From contig JAPDIX010000024.1 of the NCBI GenBank assembly GCA_029259345.1, positions 1 through 32,916 on the forward strand: a stretch of DNA of 32,916 nucleotides, in the 5' to 3' direction. The position numbers and the translations under genes were made by a program. This stretch comes from Archaeoglobi archaeon (GTDB taxonomy: Archaea; Halobacteriota; Archaeoglobi; Archaeoglobales; Archaeoglobaceae). This document shows positions 1-8,118 of the stretch, in pieces; positions within the stretch are counted from its first letter, which is position 1; every line of letters starts with the position of its first letter. The notes under the pieces are model-generated. The model made no database searches, had not been told where the DNA came from, and saw only the letters and a list, made by a program, of their open reading frames with translations.

Positions 1-1520
1 TAAACTTGCTGGTGAAGGTTGGAGAGATGGTTGAGGAAGAGGGCATAGTGGAGATGGATCTGAATCCAGTTTTTGTTTACGATAGGGGTTACTGTGTGGT
101 TGATGCGAGGATGGTTGTTGGTGAGAGAAAAAGGTTTAGTTACTCGATTCCTGACCTTTCGGATTTGTTTTATCCCAAAAGCGTTGCGGTAATAGGTGCC
201 TCGAGAACTGTTGGAAAGCCAGGGTTCAATATAGTCTGGAATCTAAAGCAAAACGGATTTACAGGTAAGGTATATCCTGTTAACCCCAATACAGACAGAA
301 TTCTGGACTTTAAGTGCTATCCTTCCATCCTTGATATCCCAGATGAAGTAGATGTGGCCATCATAGCGGTGCCGGCAAAAATCGTTCCGAAGGTGATGGA
401 GGAGTGCGCCAAAAAGGGTATAAAGGGCGCTGTCATCGTCAGTTCTGGTTTCAGCGAGGAAGGTGAGGAAGGGGCGAAATATGAAAGAGCGGTTCTTGAA
501 ATAGCCAGAAAGCACGGGATACGAATTTTTGGACCCAACACAACGGGAGTTCTGAATACGGAAAATGGCTTTATAACATCCTTTGCAATTCAACCGGTCA
601 TAAGGAAGGGAAACATTGGCATCATAGCACAAACTGGACTGTTCCTCGGAATAATGATGGACATTGTAGTGTCCAACCATCCGAGCGTTGGTTTTAGCAA
701 GATTGTAGGGATGGGAAACAAGATTGATGTTGAGGATTACGAAGTTCTGAATTTCCTGCTCAAGGATGATCATACAAGTGTTGTTGGGTTGTATATGGAA
801 GGGATAAAGAACGGTAGAGCCTTCTATGATGTTGCGAACAAGACTGATAAGCCGATCGTTGTTTTCAAGAGTGGCAGAACAGAATACGGTCAGAAGGCTG
901 CCATGAGCCATACAGCATCAATTTGCGGTGATGATACTGTTTTCGATGCAGTTTGCAGACAGGCAAACATGGTGAGAGTTTACAGTTTCGATGAACTCTT
1001 CAACGTTACAAAGGCCTTTGCCCTTCAACCACTACCAAAAGGGGACAGGGTAGGCGTAATCCACTACACTGGCTCTGGATGTGTTCAGGGGTCTGATGCA
1101 ACCTATTTTGCAGGTCTAAAACTTGCAGAGTTCTCTGATGAGACAATTGAGAAAATTCTAGAGGTTACTCCTGAGTGGCATAATGTAAACAATCCGGTGG
1201 ACATATGGCCTATGGTCGAGTACAATGGAGTTTACAAAGCGTATGAAACAGCTGTTGAGGCTATTTTGGAAGATGACGGAGTAGATTCATTAGTTGTTTG
1301 TGTATGGGCCAGCAGAATGTTCAGCATGAACTATCAGCCAGACTACAAGAGGATTAAAAAATACGGAAAACCGGTTTACTTTACAGCAGAAGGGCCGAGA
1401 GAGGCTGTTTTTGAACTTAAAAACGACTACGAGCTTAACGGACTCCCTGTTTATCCGGACGTCATAACCGCAGTCAGTGTGCTTGGGAAAGTTACTCAAT
1501 ACGCAAGAAAAAGATATTAG
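1..1520 (+). CDS. ADP-forming acyl-CoA synthetase, beta-alpha fusion, 5' end outside window
   Basis: This enzyme type interconverts acyl-CoA + ADP + Pi and acid + CoA + ATP in the cytoplasm. The reading frame is open at the left edge, so the gene is partial. Residue numbers count from the TTG at 6. Residues 1-40 read like the last strand of an ATP-grasp (beta) subunit, with MDLNPVFVYDRG and VVDARMVV. Residue 50 onward is a CoA-binding alpha subunit: DLFYPKSVAVIGAS, SSGFSEEGEEG and GPNTTG (176-181). The phosphorylated histidine motif SHTAS has His302, codon 909-911. A ligase-CoA-like domain runs to the end. Fused archaeal enzymes I know are alpha then beta, so this order is unusual. No motif site is visible upstream because the promoter lies outside the window. 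The acid substrate cannot be told from sequence. Confidence 0.85.
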   Translation, partial: NLLVKVGEMVEEEGIVEMDLNPVFVYDRGYCVVDARMVVGERKRFSYSIPDLSDLFYPKSVAVIGASRTVGKPGFNIVWNLKQNGFTGKVYPVNPNTDRILDFKCYPSILDIPDEVDVAIIAVPAKIVPKVMEECAKKGIKGAVIVSSGFSEEGEEGAKYERAVLEIARKHGIRIFGPNTTGVLNTENGFITSFAIQPVIRKGNIGIIAQTGLFLGIMMDIVVSNHPSVGFSKIVGMGNKIDVEDYEVLNFLLKDDHTSVVGLYMEGIKNGRAFYDVANKTDKPIVVFKSGRTEYGQKAAMSHTASICGDDTVFDAVCRQANMVRVYSFDELFNVTKAFALQPLPKGDRVGVIHYTGSGCVQGSDATYFAGLKLAEFSDETIEKILEVTPEWHNVNNPVDIWPMVEYNGVYKAYETAVEAILEDDGVDSLVVCVWASRMFSMNYQPDYKRIKKYGKPVYFTAEGPREAVFELKNDYELNGLPVYPDVITAVSVLGKVTQYARKRY

Positions 1521-1531
1521 TGTGTTACTTC

Positions 1532-1589
1532 TTTTTAATTTCAATCTACACCACTATGTCCTTTTTACTCAGAACCTTTTTTACTGTTT
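1532..1589 (+). terminator. T-tract terminator after the acyl-CoA synthetase
   Basis: Runs of five to six T (1532-1536 and 1577-1582) begin 12 bases after the stop codon. T-tracts without a required hairpin are the usual archaeal termination signal. The rest of the 256-base gap between these convergent genes shows nothing else I can name. Confidence 0.4.
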
Positions 1590-1756
1590 TCTTTACCACT
1601 GTGATTTCCTAAACTTATTTTCCACCATCGAACCACCTCCAGCAATAACCCAAAGCTCTTTCAGGTGGAAGCATTTAGAGTGAGTACACTACGAAAGAAA
1701 GCATTCAATGAGTTTGTGGTATAACAGACCGGTTCTATTGTAATAGAAACTAGGAT

Positions 1757-1775
1757 AAAAAAATTTAAAAATTTT
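1757..1775 (-). terminator. T-tract terminator after symporter 1
   Basis: Read on the minus strand, the stop codon at 1777-1779 is followed at once by an A/T-only stretch ending in a seven-T run (A-run at 1757-1763 on the plus strand). This fits an archaeal T-tract terminator for the 3585-1777 operon. Confidence 0.45.
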
Positions 1776-1776
1776 A

Positions 1777-3288
1777 TTATTCTCCATAGAACTTTCTTAG
1801 AAATTCCTCCGAAGGAGGTGGGGTAAGTAGCGACACTACCACTGTAACTATTCCTGATACCAATGTGGGTATAGCTCCTTCCCAAAGTCCCCATGGATTG
1901 TAAGGCCAGTCTGGAAACAGGACAAAGAGGTTCAACAGTAGTACGATGAATCCTGTTAGGATTCCTGCAAAAATCCCCCATCCAGTAGCTCTTCTCCATA
2001 TTAGCATTATTACAATGGGTATTGACAGAACTGCGTATCCTGACCATATATATTTAACTGCTATTCCAACAATTGGTATGTCTGGTTTCAGGGCAGCAGA
2101 CACTGCTATTCCAAGCACGATTAGAACTAGAAGTCTTGATGTTATGTCTACTTTCCTATGGTCCCACTGTACTTTGAAAACTTTCTCAAATATGTCTATA
2201 TGCAGAACTGACGCGTTGAGAACGAGTAAAGCGGCTGCTGTTGTATTTCCTGCTGCTATCAGCCCCAACATTAACACTGCGGCTAAAACTGGGCCGAAAA
2301 ACTTAATGAACAACAATGATAGCAGTTCTTCTGGTGCAGATAAGTCGGGTGGTTGTGGAAATGTTGCGACTAGCGCTGCACCTATTACAATTGGTACAAG
2401 AGCGTACGTTATTGGTATGAATATACCACTCCCTAATCCCATCGATAGTACTGCCTTAGTATCTCTAGCAGAATATGTTCTCACCAGAATGTGAGGTGCT
2501 AAACACGTCCAAGTTATATTTGCAAGTATTATGTAACTATACATATATTGAGGTGGTAGTGCTAAGCTAGGAGCTGGCTGGAATACTTCTTGTCCTTTTG
2601 GTGTATTTACAGCAGCTTGAATTAATTCGGCAAGTCCGCCCCATTTTACTATGAGAACTATTACAAGCCCAAAGATGAGGGCGGTAAATGTCAAACCTTG
2701 AAGTATATCAGTGTACGCGACCCCTCTCAATCCACCGAGTACTGTGTATATTGCTATAATCGCAGCAAAAAGCAAAACAAGGAATTCGTATGACAGCTCA
2801 CCACCAGTTAGTCCTGCTAACATCCCTCCCATTGCCTGTAGCTGCATAGAAACATAAAACACGCTTGGGAAGAATATCAGCCCAAATCCAACAAGAATTC
2901 TTAGTGGTATGTCTAATTTCTCACCAGATCTATGTGCAATCAAGTCAGTTGGCGTTATATAGTTGTGCATCTTTCCTAACTTGTAAAGTCTCAATGCTAG
3001 GAATATTGTGAGTGGTGTGATTACAGCAGCATACGATATCGTATCTATCAGAGCCCACTGACATCCCCAAAAATAATATGTGACACCATGACCAACAAAA
3101 GCATAAGTGCTTAAGTATGTAGATACAAATACCCAAAATGTTACGAACGCTCCAAGTTTTCCACCTGCAATGTAGTATTCACCCTTTCCTTTCCCGGTTC
3201 TCTTCCATCCAAGAAGTCCAAGTAAAATGTTTGCGAGGCTATATATCACTACAAGAGTCAGGATAACCGTAGTCAAAAAAGACACCAT
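1777..3288 (-). CDS. Sodium:solute symporter (SSF family), copy 1
   Basis: A 503-residue polytopic membrane protein with about 13 hydrophobic segments, the normal size and layout of the SSF family, which imports organic solutes with Na+. The family signature is visible at mid-length as LGGLRGVAYTDILQG. The TAAALLVLNAS segment is where family members coordinate Na+. The ATG at 3286-3288 follows an AGGTGATG ribosome binding site. The upstream small membrane protein ends 6 bases before this start, so the two are co-transcribed and the small protein is probably a partner subunit. Two TTAACATNTTAAC elements precede the operon and tie it to the methyltransferase operon on the other side. The substrate is not determined; a methylated compound used by that operon is the natural guess. 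Confidence 0.9.
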   Translation of the reverse strand: MVSFLTTVILTLVVIYSLANILLGLLGWKRTGKGKGEYYIAGGKLGAFVTFWVFVSTYLSTYAFVGHGVTYYFWGCQWALIDTISYAAVITPLTIFLALRLYKLGKMHNYITPTDLIAHRSGEKLDIPLRILVGFGLIFFPSVFYVSMQLQAMGGMLAGLTGGELSYEFLVLLFAAIIAIYTVLGGLRGVAYTDILQGLTFTALIFGLVIVLIVKWGGLAELIQAAVNTPKGQEVFQPAPSLALPPQYMYSYIILANITWTCLAPHILVRTYSARDTKAVLSMGLGSGIFIPITYALVPIVIGAALVATFPQPPDLSAPEELLSLLFIKFFGPVLAAVLMLGLIAAGNTTAAALLVLNASVLHIDIFEKVFKVQWDHRKVDITSRLLVLIVLGIAVSAALKPDIPIVGIAVKYIWSGYAVLSIPIVIMLIWRRATGWGIFAGILTGFIVLLLNLFVLFPDWPYNPWGLWEGAIPTLVSGIVTVVVSLLTPPPSEEFLRKFYGE

Positions 3289-3294
3289 ATTACA

Positions 3295-3585
3295 TCACCT
3301 TGTTAGGGTTATCTCTTTTTCCTTTTGCCCGAAGTGTCTTGTGTAAACGATGTAGAGTGTAAAACCAAGGACGGCAGCCCAAAATCCGTGAACCATATGT
3401 ATGAATACATTTTTTGGAAGCCCCATTATCCAAACTCCGTCAAATGTTGCGAAGTGTGTGACAGTGTACACTAACAGTACCCACATAGTCAATGTATATC
3501 CAATTATCCACTTCTCAAATGGCAGTAGTTTAGTTACTGGTATAGCTTTGTAGTCACTATTGTCCAACCCACTATCCTCACTCAT
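3295..3585 (-). CDS. Small two-helix membrane protein, probable symporter partner
   Basis: A 96-residue protein with a hydrophilic N-terminus of about 25 residues, two hydrophobic segments (about 27-46 and 66-82) and a short charged tail. It is the first gene of the symporter 1 operon. Many SSF carriers are encoded with a small two- to four-helix protein (DUF485, DUF3311 and DUF4212 types), and position and topology suggest the same role; I cannot assign the exact family. No Shine-Dalgarno sequence precedes the ATG at 3583-3585. An A/T-rich TATA-like element lies about 30 bases upstream, so the transcript may be nearly leaderless. Confidence 0.75.
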   Translation of the reverse strand: MSEDSGLDNSDYKAIPVTKLLPFEKWIIGYTLTMWVLLVYTVTHFATFDGVWIMGLPKNVFIHMVHGFWAAVLGFTLYIVYTRHFGQKEKEITLTR

Positions 3586-3622
3586 GCTTTTCTTAACCCG
3601 TTTAGTTTTTCTTATTATTTTC

Positions 3623-3636
3623 GTTAATATGTTAAT
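3623..3636 (-). promoter_or_regulatory. TTAACATNTTAAC element, proximal copy, symporter 1 operon
   Basis: On the minus strand it reads ATTAACATATTAAC, ending 37 bases before the ATG at 3585. It is directly followed by GAAAATAATAAG, which fits a BRE plus TATA box. The same 14-mer pattern recurs at 3640, 4064, 8119 and 12621. Confidence 0.65.
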
Positions 3637-3639
3637 TTT

Positions 3640-3653
3640 GTTAATATGTTAAG
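3640..3653 (-). promoter_or_regulatory. TTAACATNTTAAC element, distal copy, symporter 1 operon
   Basis: On the minus strand it reads CTTAACATATTAAC. It lies 17 bases from the proximal copy, a tandem arrangement seen only at this promoter. Two adjacent copies could allow cooperative binding. Confidence 0.6.
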
Positions 3654-4063
3654 GATTTTGGGACATAGAATATAAACCGAAAGTGTTAGCTTTAAGCTTT
3701 GTCGCATTCTTCTTTACAATGGCTTGCTGACTGAGTCGTTTGGATCGACTACGAGTAGTATTTCTATTTTCTAACCTTGAGGAGGCCCATTCCTACTTTT
3801 ACATAACTTTTACGGTTTTAAACGGGTATATTTCACGTGAAAATAGTTTTGGTTAGATCTCTTTGTGTGTGGAGATTGAATTGCTTGTTGTTTGTGAATT
3901 GAGTCTGTTTTTCAACTTGAGATTCAATTTGTTTTATTTACCCCTGAAGGCGTTTAGTTATCTATCCTTGGGTAGTAGTGTCCACAATTTTTGGATTTGC
4001 TTAGAGAAGAACAAATATGGTGAAAGTTGCATAATGATATTGAGCTTTCATGATTTTTTATGT
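3654..4063 (+). other. Divergent intergenic region without a convincing gene
   Basis: About 550 A/T-rich bases separate the divergent symporter 1 and methyltransferase operons. The region contains the regulatory elements at both ends, a perfect 12-base palindrome TTTCACGTGAAA at 3831-3842 just after a TATA-like GGGTATATTT, and a short inverted repeat AGTCG/CGACT (3734-3738 and 3746-3750). An 88-codon open frame ending at 4129 starts with TTG, lacks a ribosome binding site and resembles nothing I know, so I do not call it. A long leader or a small RNA is possible but unsupported. Confidence 0.5.
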
Positions 4064-4077
4064 ATTAACATAGTAAC
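4064..4077 (+). promoter_or_regulatory. TTAACATNTTAAC element, corrinoid/methyltransferase operon
   Basis: Reads ATTAACATAGTAAC, one base off the pattern in the second arm, 59 bases before the ATG at 4137. It is followed directly by AGAAAC and TTTAATTG, a plausible BRE/TATA pair. This spacing would give a transcript leader of about 30 bases carrying the strong GGAGGTGAGG site. Confidence 0.6.
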
Positions 4078-4136
4078 AGAAACTTTAATTGCTAGTAGAG
4101 TCTTAAAATTTCCACTTCCGAGGAGGTGAGGAAAGT

Positions 4137-4796
4137 ATGAGCGATGCAGAAAAAAAACTTATGGAACTGAGAGATGCGATAATAGATGGCGACTCAGAAA
4201 AAGCTAAGGAAATCACAGAAGAACTCGTTAGAGATGGTATAGACCCACTTAGAATAATCAAAGAAGTGGTAGGACCCGCTTCAAAAATAGTAGGTGAAAA
4301 ATTCGAGAGCGCTGAAATATTTCTGCCAGACTTGATTATGGCTGGTGAAGCTCTAAAGGCGGTGGTAGATGTTGTGTCCTCTTCTATCCCAGAGGGGCAG
4401 AGTGCCAAGAAAGGAAAAATCCTTATCGCAACAGTTAAAGGGGACCTCCATGATATAGGTAAGAACATTGTAAGCAGCTTATTAGCTGCAAGCGGTTTTG
4501 AGGTTTATGATTTAGGTATTGACGTTGATGCTCAAGAAATAATACAGAAGGCAGAGGAAGTACAGGCTGATGTTATCGGCCTATCAGCTCTGTTAACCAC
4601 TACGCTTGAACAGCAGAGAGAAGTGATTAACTTGCTCAAAGAATTGGGCCTAAGAGACAAATATATCGTAGTTATCGGAGGAGCGCCAGTTACCAAAGAG
4701 TGGTGCGAAGAGATTGGTGCAGATGGATGGTCAACAGATGCCATTGAAGCTGTAAAATTAATAGAAGAGCTAATGGAAAAGAAGAAAAAGAGGTGA
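4137..4796 (+). CDS. Corrinoid (B12-binding) protein, MtmC/MtbC/MttC family
   Basis: The methyl carrier of the system: its cobalamin accepts a methyl group from the downstream methyltransferase and passes it on. At 219 residues it has the usual size. Residues 1-85 form the helical cap domain (methionine-synthase type). Residues 92-215 form the B12-binding Rossmann domain with the base-off signature D103-L-H105-D-I-G108, where His105 is the expected lower cobalt ligand. The later SALLTTT and IGGAPV loops are also typical. It starts at ATG 4137 behind a near-perfect GGAGGTGAGG site, and the methyltransferase follows 6 bases after its stop. Sequence alone does not separate the mono-, di- and trimethylamine carriers, so no symbol is given; the partner suggests the MtmC role. 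Confidence 0.92.
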   Translation: MSDAEKKLMELRDAIIDGDSEKAKEITEELVRDGIDPLRIIKEVVGPASKIVGEKFESAEIFLPDLIMAGEALKAVVDVVSSSIPEGQSAKKGKILIATVKGDLHDIGKNIVSSLLAASGFEVYDLGIDVDAQEIIQKAEEVQADVIGLSALLTTTLEQQREVINLLKELGLRDKYIVVIGGAPVTKEWCEEIGADGWSTDAIEAVKLIEELMEKKKKR

Positions 4797-4802
4797 GGAG
4801 AT

Positions 4803-6176
4803 ATGACAATCGAAATAACAGAACTAGAAGAAAGGGCACACACGGGCCCATTTATGGCTTTAAAAGATTTTCAGAAAAAAATGTACCTCAGAGCTCGAGA
4901 ATTAGTAAAAGAATACGACATCAATCGAGACCCAAATGACATTGTCCCGACAGATATTAGTATAACAAAAGATATCTACGAAGCAGCCTTACAGCTACTT
5001 CAAGATGTCGGGTTTATTTGTGTGGAAACATCCAGAACAGTTCAAGTCGAAAAAGATGAAATTTTACGAGGGTTACGTAAAGTTCCAACCGAAGTTCAAT
5101 TTGGCTCAAATAATGAAATCGTTAGAATTAAAAGGAGAGAGTTGTTTAGTCAATCCCCTATTGTGAAATGGTTAGGACCTTGGGGGGCCCAAATTTCTTC
5201 GCCAGAGATGTTTTTGCTAATCCATCAATCCTATGCCAAAGAGAATATTGATGCTCTACAGTGTGGAGTGGTATCAAAAATTGATGGAAAAACTGTGAGA
5301 AACAAATGTGTTAGCGAAATTATTTCAGCAACCTTGGGTGCTAAGTTATTAAGAGAAGCCGTCAAGAGAGTAGGTAGGCCAGATATGCCGATAAGCTTTG
5401 ATTGTGTTGGAGGTAGTGACGTTGCTTTTCCAGCAATATTTACACCCGATGGAGCAAGGCCGACTGACCATGTAGTACTATTTAATGTAATGTCAGAAAT
5501 GTCTTTTTCTTTGATGGACCTTAATAAAATCGCATTAGCCAAAGCATTTAACGAAAGCTATCCATTTTTAGGTTTCCTACAGAATCCTTACGGAGGTTTC
5601 GGAGGTGGTTCAGAAACTCTCGCAATCATATCTACAGCTGAGGCTATTTTCACCTTGGCTATTAGTGGTATTTGGGGCGTCTATACCGGAGTGACAACAA
5701 TATCTCCTATTCCGAAACACGAAGATCTCCTCTGGTTCGAGATCTGTAACAAGCTCACCCTTAAAAAACATACAGACGCAATAATTTGCGGATCTCCGGT
5801 ATCGTTTTCTGAACCAAGTACAGAAACGCTCGTCCACGAATTGGTTTACCGTACAATTCCATTGACTCTTACTTCAGATGCCTTGCTTGCTGCACAAGCT
5901 GCTTGTGGCAAACCCTACGATTACGTAACGGGAATGGAAGCGAGAATCGTTTCTGAAGTCACAGATGCCGTTTTAGGAATGGGTATAAAGATAGAGGATG
6001 CGAACGAATTGTGCAAAGAGATACTGAAAAGATATCTCAAAGACAAAGCGCCAGAAAAAGGAAAGAGGTTTTATGAATGCTACGATACTGAAAAAATCGA
6101 GCCAAGTAAAGAATACCTAAGCATATATGAAAAGCTAAAAAGAGAATACCAGGATATTGGTATAGAGTGGATTTAA
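4803..6176 (+). CDS. MtmB-family methylamine:corrinoid methyltransferase lacking pyrrolysine
   Basis: Predicted to demethylate a substrate and methylate the corrinoid protein encoded 6 bases upstream. Its 457 residues match MtmB (about 458), not MttB (about 495). From memory of Methanosarcina MtmB, conserved stretches include the PTD...VGFICVET region near 49-76, SYAKENID with its following GVVSKIDGK, the YGGFGGGSET loop, GMEARIVSEV near 379-388, and the C-terminal FYECYDTEKIEPSKEYL. In MtmB, GRPGMGV is followed by pyrrolysine (residue 202, an amber codon). Here GRPDMPI is followed by Ser198 (AGC, 5394-5396), and the frame has no stop at all. Pyrrolysine binds the amine for attack by Co(I), so either the chemistry or the substrate must differ. 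The family call is strong; the substrate is unknown. Confidence 0.85.
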   Translation: MTIEITELEERAHTGPFMALKDFQKKMYLRARELVKEYDINRDPNDIVPTDISITKDIYEAALQLLQDVGFICVETSRTVQVEKDEILRGLRKVPTEVQFGSNNEIVRIKRRELFSQSPIVKWLGPWGAQISSPEMFLLIHQSYAKENIDALQCGVVSKIDGKTVRNKCVSEIISATLGAKLLREAVKRVGRPDMPISFDCVGGSDVAFPAIFTPDGARPTDHVVLFNVMSEMSFSLMDLNKIALAKAFNESYPFLGFLQNPYGGFGGGSETLAIISTAEAIFTLAISGIWGVYTGVTTISPIPKHEDLLWFEICNKLTLKKHTDAIICGSPVSFSEPSTETLVHELVYRTIPLTLTSDALLAAQAACGKPYDYVTGMEARIVSEVTDAVLGMGIKIEDANELCKEILKRYLKDKAPEKGKRFYECYDTEKIEPSKEYLSIYEKLKREYQDIGIEWI

Positions 6177-6196
6177 TTTTTTAAATTTTAACTAAC

Positions 6197-7990
6197 ATGA
6201 TTGAGATAACATTCGAACCCGCAGGAAGGAAACTAAAAACTGACCCCGGACACATACTGGAAATCGCCAGAGATGCTGGAGTGCCCATCAGGTCTGATGG
6301 TGGTGGCAAAGGAGTCTGCGGGAAATGCAAAGTGGAAATAGTTGATGCTAAAGCGGAGTTTAGTAAAATCACCGAGGCGGAGAGAAAACACCTGAGCGAG
6401 GAGGAGCTAAAGTCGGGATATAGACTTGCCTGCCAGACTAAAATTTTAAGCGGTAGGGCGAAGATTTTGATTCCTCCTGAAAGCAGGCTGGAGTCCAGAA
6501 AGATCGCTGATCTTGCTGTAGAGCGAGAAATAAAGCTCAATCCACCAGTCAGAAAGGTTCATGCGATAATCAGCGAGCCAAGTCTCCACGACATAAGGCC
6601 CGATTTTGAAAGGCTTGAAGACGTATTTGGAGAGTTTCAAATACCTCTTAGTATTCTCAGTGAGCTCCCATCATTGCTGAGGGAGGCTAACTGGGATATC
6701 ACTGCCGTATTCTGGAAAGATACGCTGATATCTATTGAAAAAGGTGATACAAGTAATAGGGGTTACGGTCTTGCAGTTGACATAGGTTCGTCCAAAATTA
6801 TCTGTCATCTCGTCGATCTTTTGAGCGGTGAAACGGTGGCGAGAGGTTACACAGAGAACCCACAGGTTGCTTATGGTGAGGATGTGGTCTCAAGAATCAC
6901 TTATGCCTCGAAGAATAAAGACCACAGGAAAAAACTTCAGGAAATCGTGGTTACTGCTATAAACTCTGTAATATCAAATCTCTGTGAGGAGGCAGGGATT
7001 GGCGAGGAGGAAATTTACGAGGCAGTGGTGGTTGGAAACTCAGTGATGCACCACCTCTTTTTTGGAATAAATCCCAAGTTTATCGGAGTTCTACCCTTTG
7101 TTCCTGCAGTTAGACGTGGAATAAACTATCGGGCAAAGGAAGTTGGTTTGAAAATCAATCCAGAGGGTTTTGTTTCGTCACTTCCACTTATAGCCGGATT
7201 TGTCGGGGCAGATGCTGTTGCAAACATTGCCGTCACAGGAATTCACAAAAGCCAAGAAATTGCTATGCTTATAGATATTGGAACCAATACTGAAATTGTT
7301 TTAGGCAACAAAAGCAGATTGCTCGCATGCTCCGCCCCTTCCGGACCGGCTTTTGAAGGAGCACACATAAGCCATGGAATGAAAGCCGTGAGCGGTGCGA
7401 TAGAGAAGGTAAGAATTGTGGATGACGAAGTTATTTATGAAACTGTCGGTAACGTGAAGTCGAAGGGGATATGTGGAACCGGAATGATTGACCTGGTTGC
7501 CGAGCTTTACAGAAATGGCATAATAAGCAAAAATGGAAAATTCATCGGTAATACAGCGAGAATATCTGATGAAGAGATTCGGAAATATATTGTGGCTTAC
7601 GCAGAAGAAACTGAATTTGAAAAACCAATAACGGTTAGCGAGAAGGACGTAAAAGAGTTCCTAATGGCGAAAGGGGCGATAAAAGCTGGTTGGACAATTT
7701 TAGCCGAAAAACTTGGAATAACTGTAGAGAAAATCCAGAGAATCTTCCTTGTTGGCTCGTTCGGTAGAGAAATAAACATCAAAAATGCAAAAGCGATAGG
7801 TTTGTTGCCAAACATTCCAGATGAGAAAATTACCTTTGTCGGAGATACAGCTGTTGGTGGGGCTAAGATGGCTCTAAAATCACTGGGTGTTCGTAAGGAG
7901 ATGGAAGATGTAGTGAAAAGGATTGAATATATCGAACTTTCTGCAGTGAAGAACTTTTACAGTGTTTTTGCTAGATCTATTCCGATCTAG
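6197..7990 (+). CDS. ASKHA-domain corrinoid reductive activator (RACE/RamA-like, DUF4445)
   Basis: Uses ATP and an iron-sulfur electron donor to return accidentally oxidised Co(II) corrinoid to Co(I). Residues 1-90 are a [2Fe-2S] ferredoxin-like domain. A linker follows, and residues about 190-585 are the ASKHA ATPase-like domain with GLAVDIGSSK, LIDIGTNTEIV, SGPAFEGAHISHGM, GICGTGMIDL and FLVGSFG. This layout matches bacterial RACo-type activators rather than methanogen RamA, which carries a C-terminal 2[4Fe-4S] domain. The usual CGGxGxCGxC motif is altered: Cys41, Cys44 and Cys79 are present but the first cysteine is Gly35 (GGT at 6299-6301, one base from TGT). The gene lies 20 bases after the methyltransferase with no Shine-Dalgarno sequence, so it is probably expressed by read-through. 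Confidence 0.9.
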   Translation: MIEITFEPAGRKLKTDPGHILEIARDAGVPIRSDGGGKGVCGKCKVEIVDAKAEFSKITEAERKHLSEEELKSGYRLACQTKILSGRAKILIPPESRLESRKIADLAVEREIKLNPPVRKVHAIISEPSLHDIRPDFERLEDVFGEFQIPLSILSELPSLLREANWDITAVFWKDTLISIEKGDTSNRGYGLAVDIGSSKIICHLVDLLSGETVARGYTENPQVAYGEDVVSRITYASKNKDHRKKLQEIVVTAINSVISNLCEEAGIGEEEIYEAVVVGNSVMHHLFFGINPKFIGVLPFVPAVRRGINYRAKEVGLKINPEGFVSSLPLIAGFVGADAVANIAVTGIHKSQEIAMLIDIGTNTEIVLGNKSRLLACSAPSGPAFEGAHISHGMKAVSGAIEKVRIVDDEVIYETVGNVKSKGICGTGMIDLVAELYRNGIISKNGKFIGNTARISDEEIRKYIVAYAEETEFEKPITVSEKDVKEFLMAKGAIKAGWTILAEKLGITVEKIQRIFLVGSFGREINIKNAKAIGLLPNIPDEKITFVGDTAVGGAKMALKSLGVRKEMEDVVKRIEYIELSAVKNFYSVFARSIPI

Positions 7991-8005
7991 TCTACCAGTT
8001 TTTTT
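7971..8005 (+). terminator. Hairpin plus T-tract ending the methyltransferase operon
   Basis: Perfect 7-base arms CTAGATC (7971-7977) and GATCTAG (7984-7990) enclose a 6-base loop, and seven T follow at 7999-8005. The second arm contains the TAG stop codon of the activator gene, so the hairpin overlaps the coding end. Confidence 0.55.
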
Positions 8006-8118
8006 AGATCGCACTGATAGAGATCCGATAAGAGGGGATAAAGTAGCTATCGATTCCAAATATGAAGACGTAGAAAAGAGGAATTGAACTAAAAATCAAA
8101 GAACGCCATGAAAAGTAA

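Noticed and set aside
243-911. Long minus-strand open frame of 222 codons inside the acyl-CoA synthetase
   Set aside because: Antisense shadow with a Cys/His/Ser-rich product and no ribosome binding site; the plus-strand frame has clear family motifs.
3864-4129. 88-codon plus-strand frame in the divergent gap
   Set aside because: TTG start, no ribosome binding site, Leu/Phe/Cys-rich low-complexity product, and it runs through the regulatory element and the ribosome binding site of the corrinoid gene.
4803-6176. First impression of an MttB (trimethylamine) methyltransferase
   Set aside because: The length of 457, the GMEARIVSEV region and the C-terminal FYECYDTEKIEPSKEYL segment match MtmB rather than MttB.
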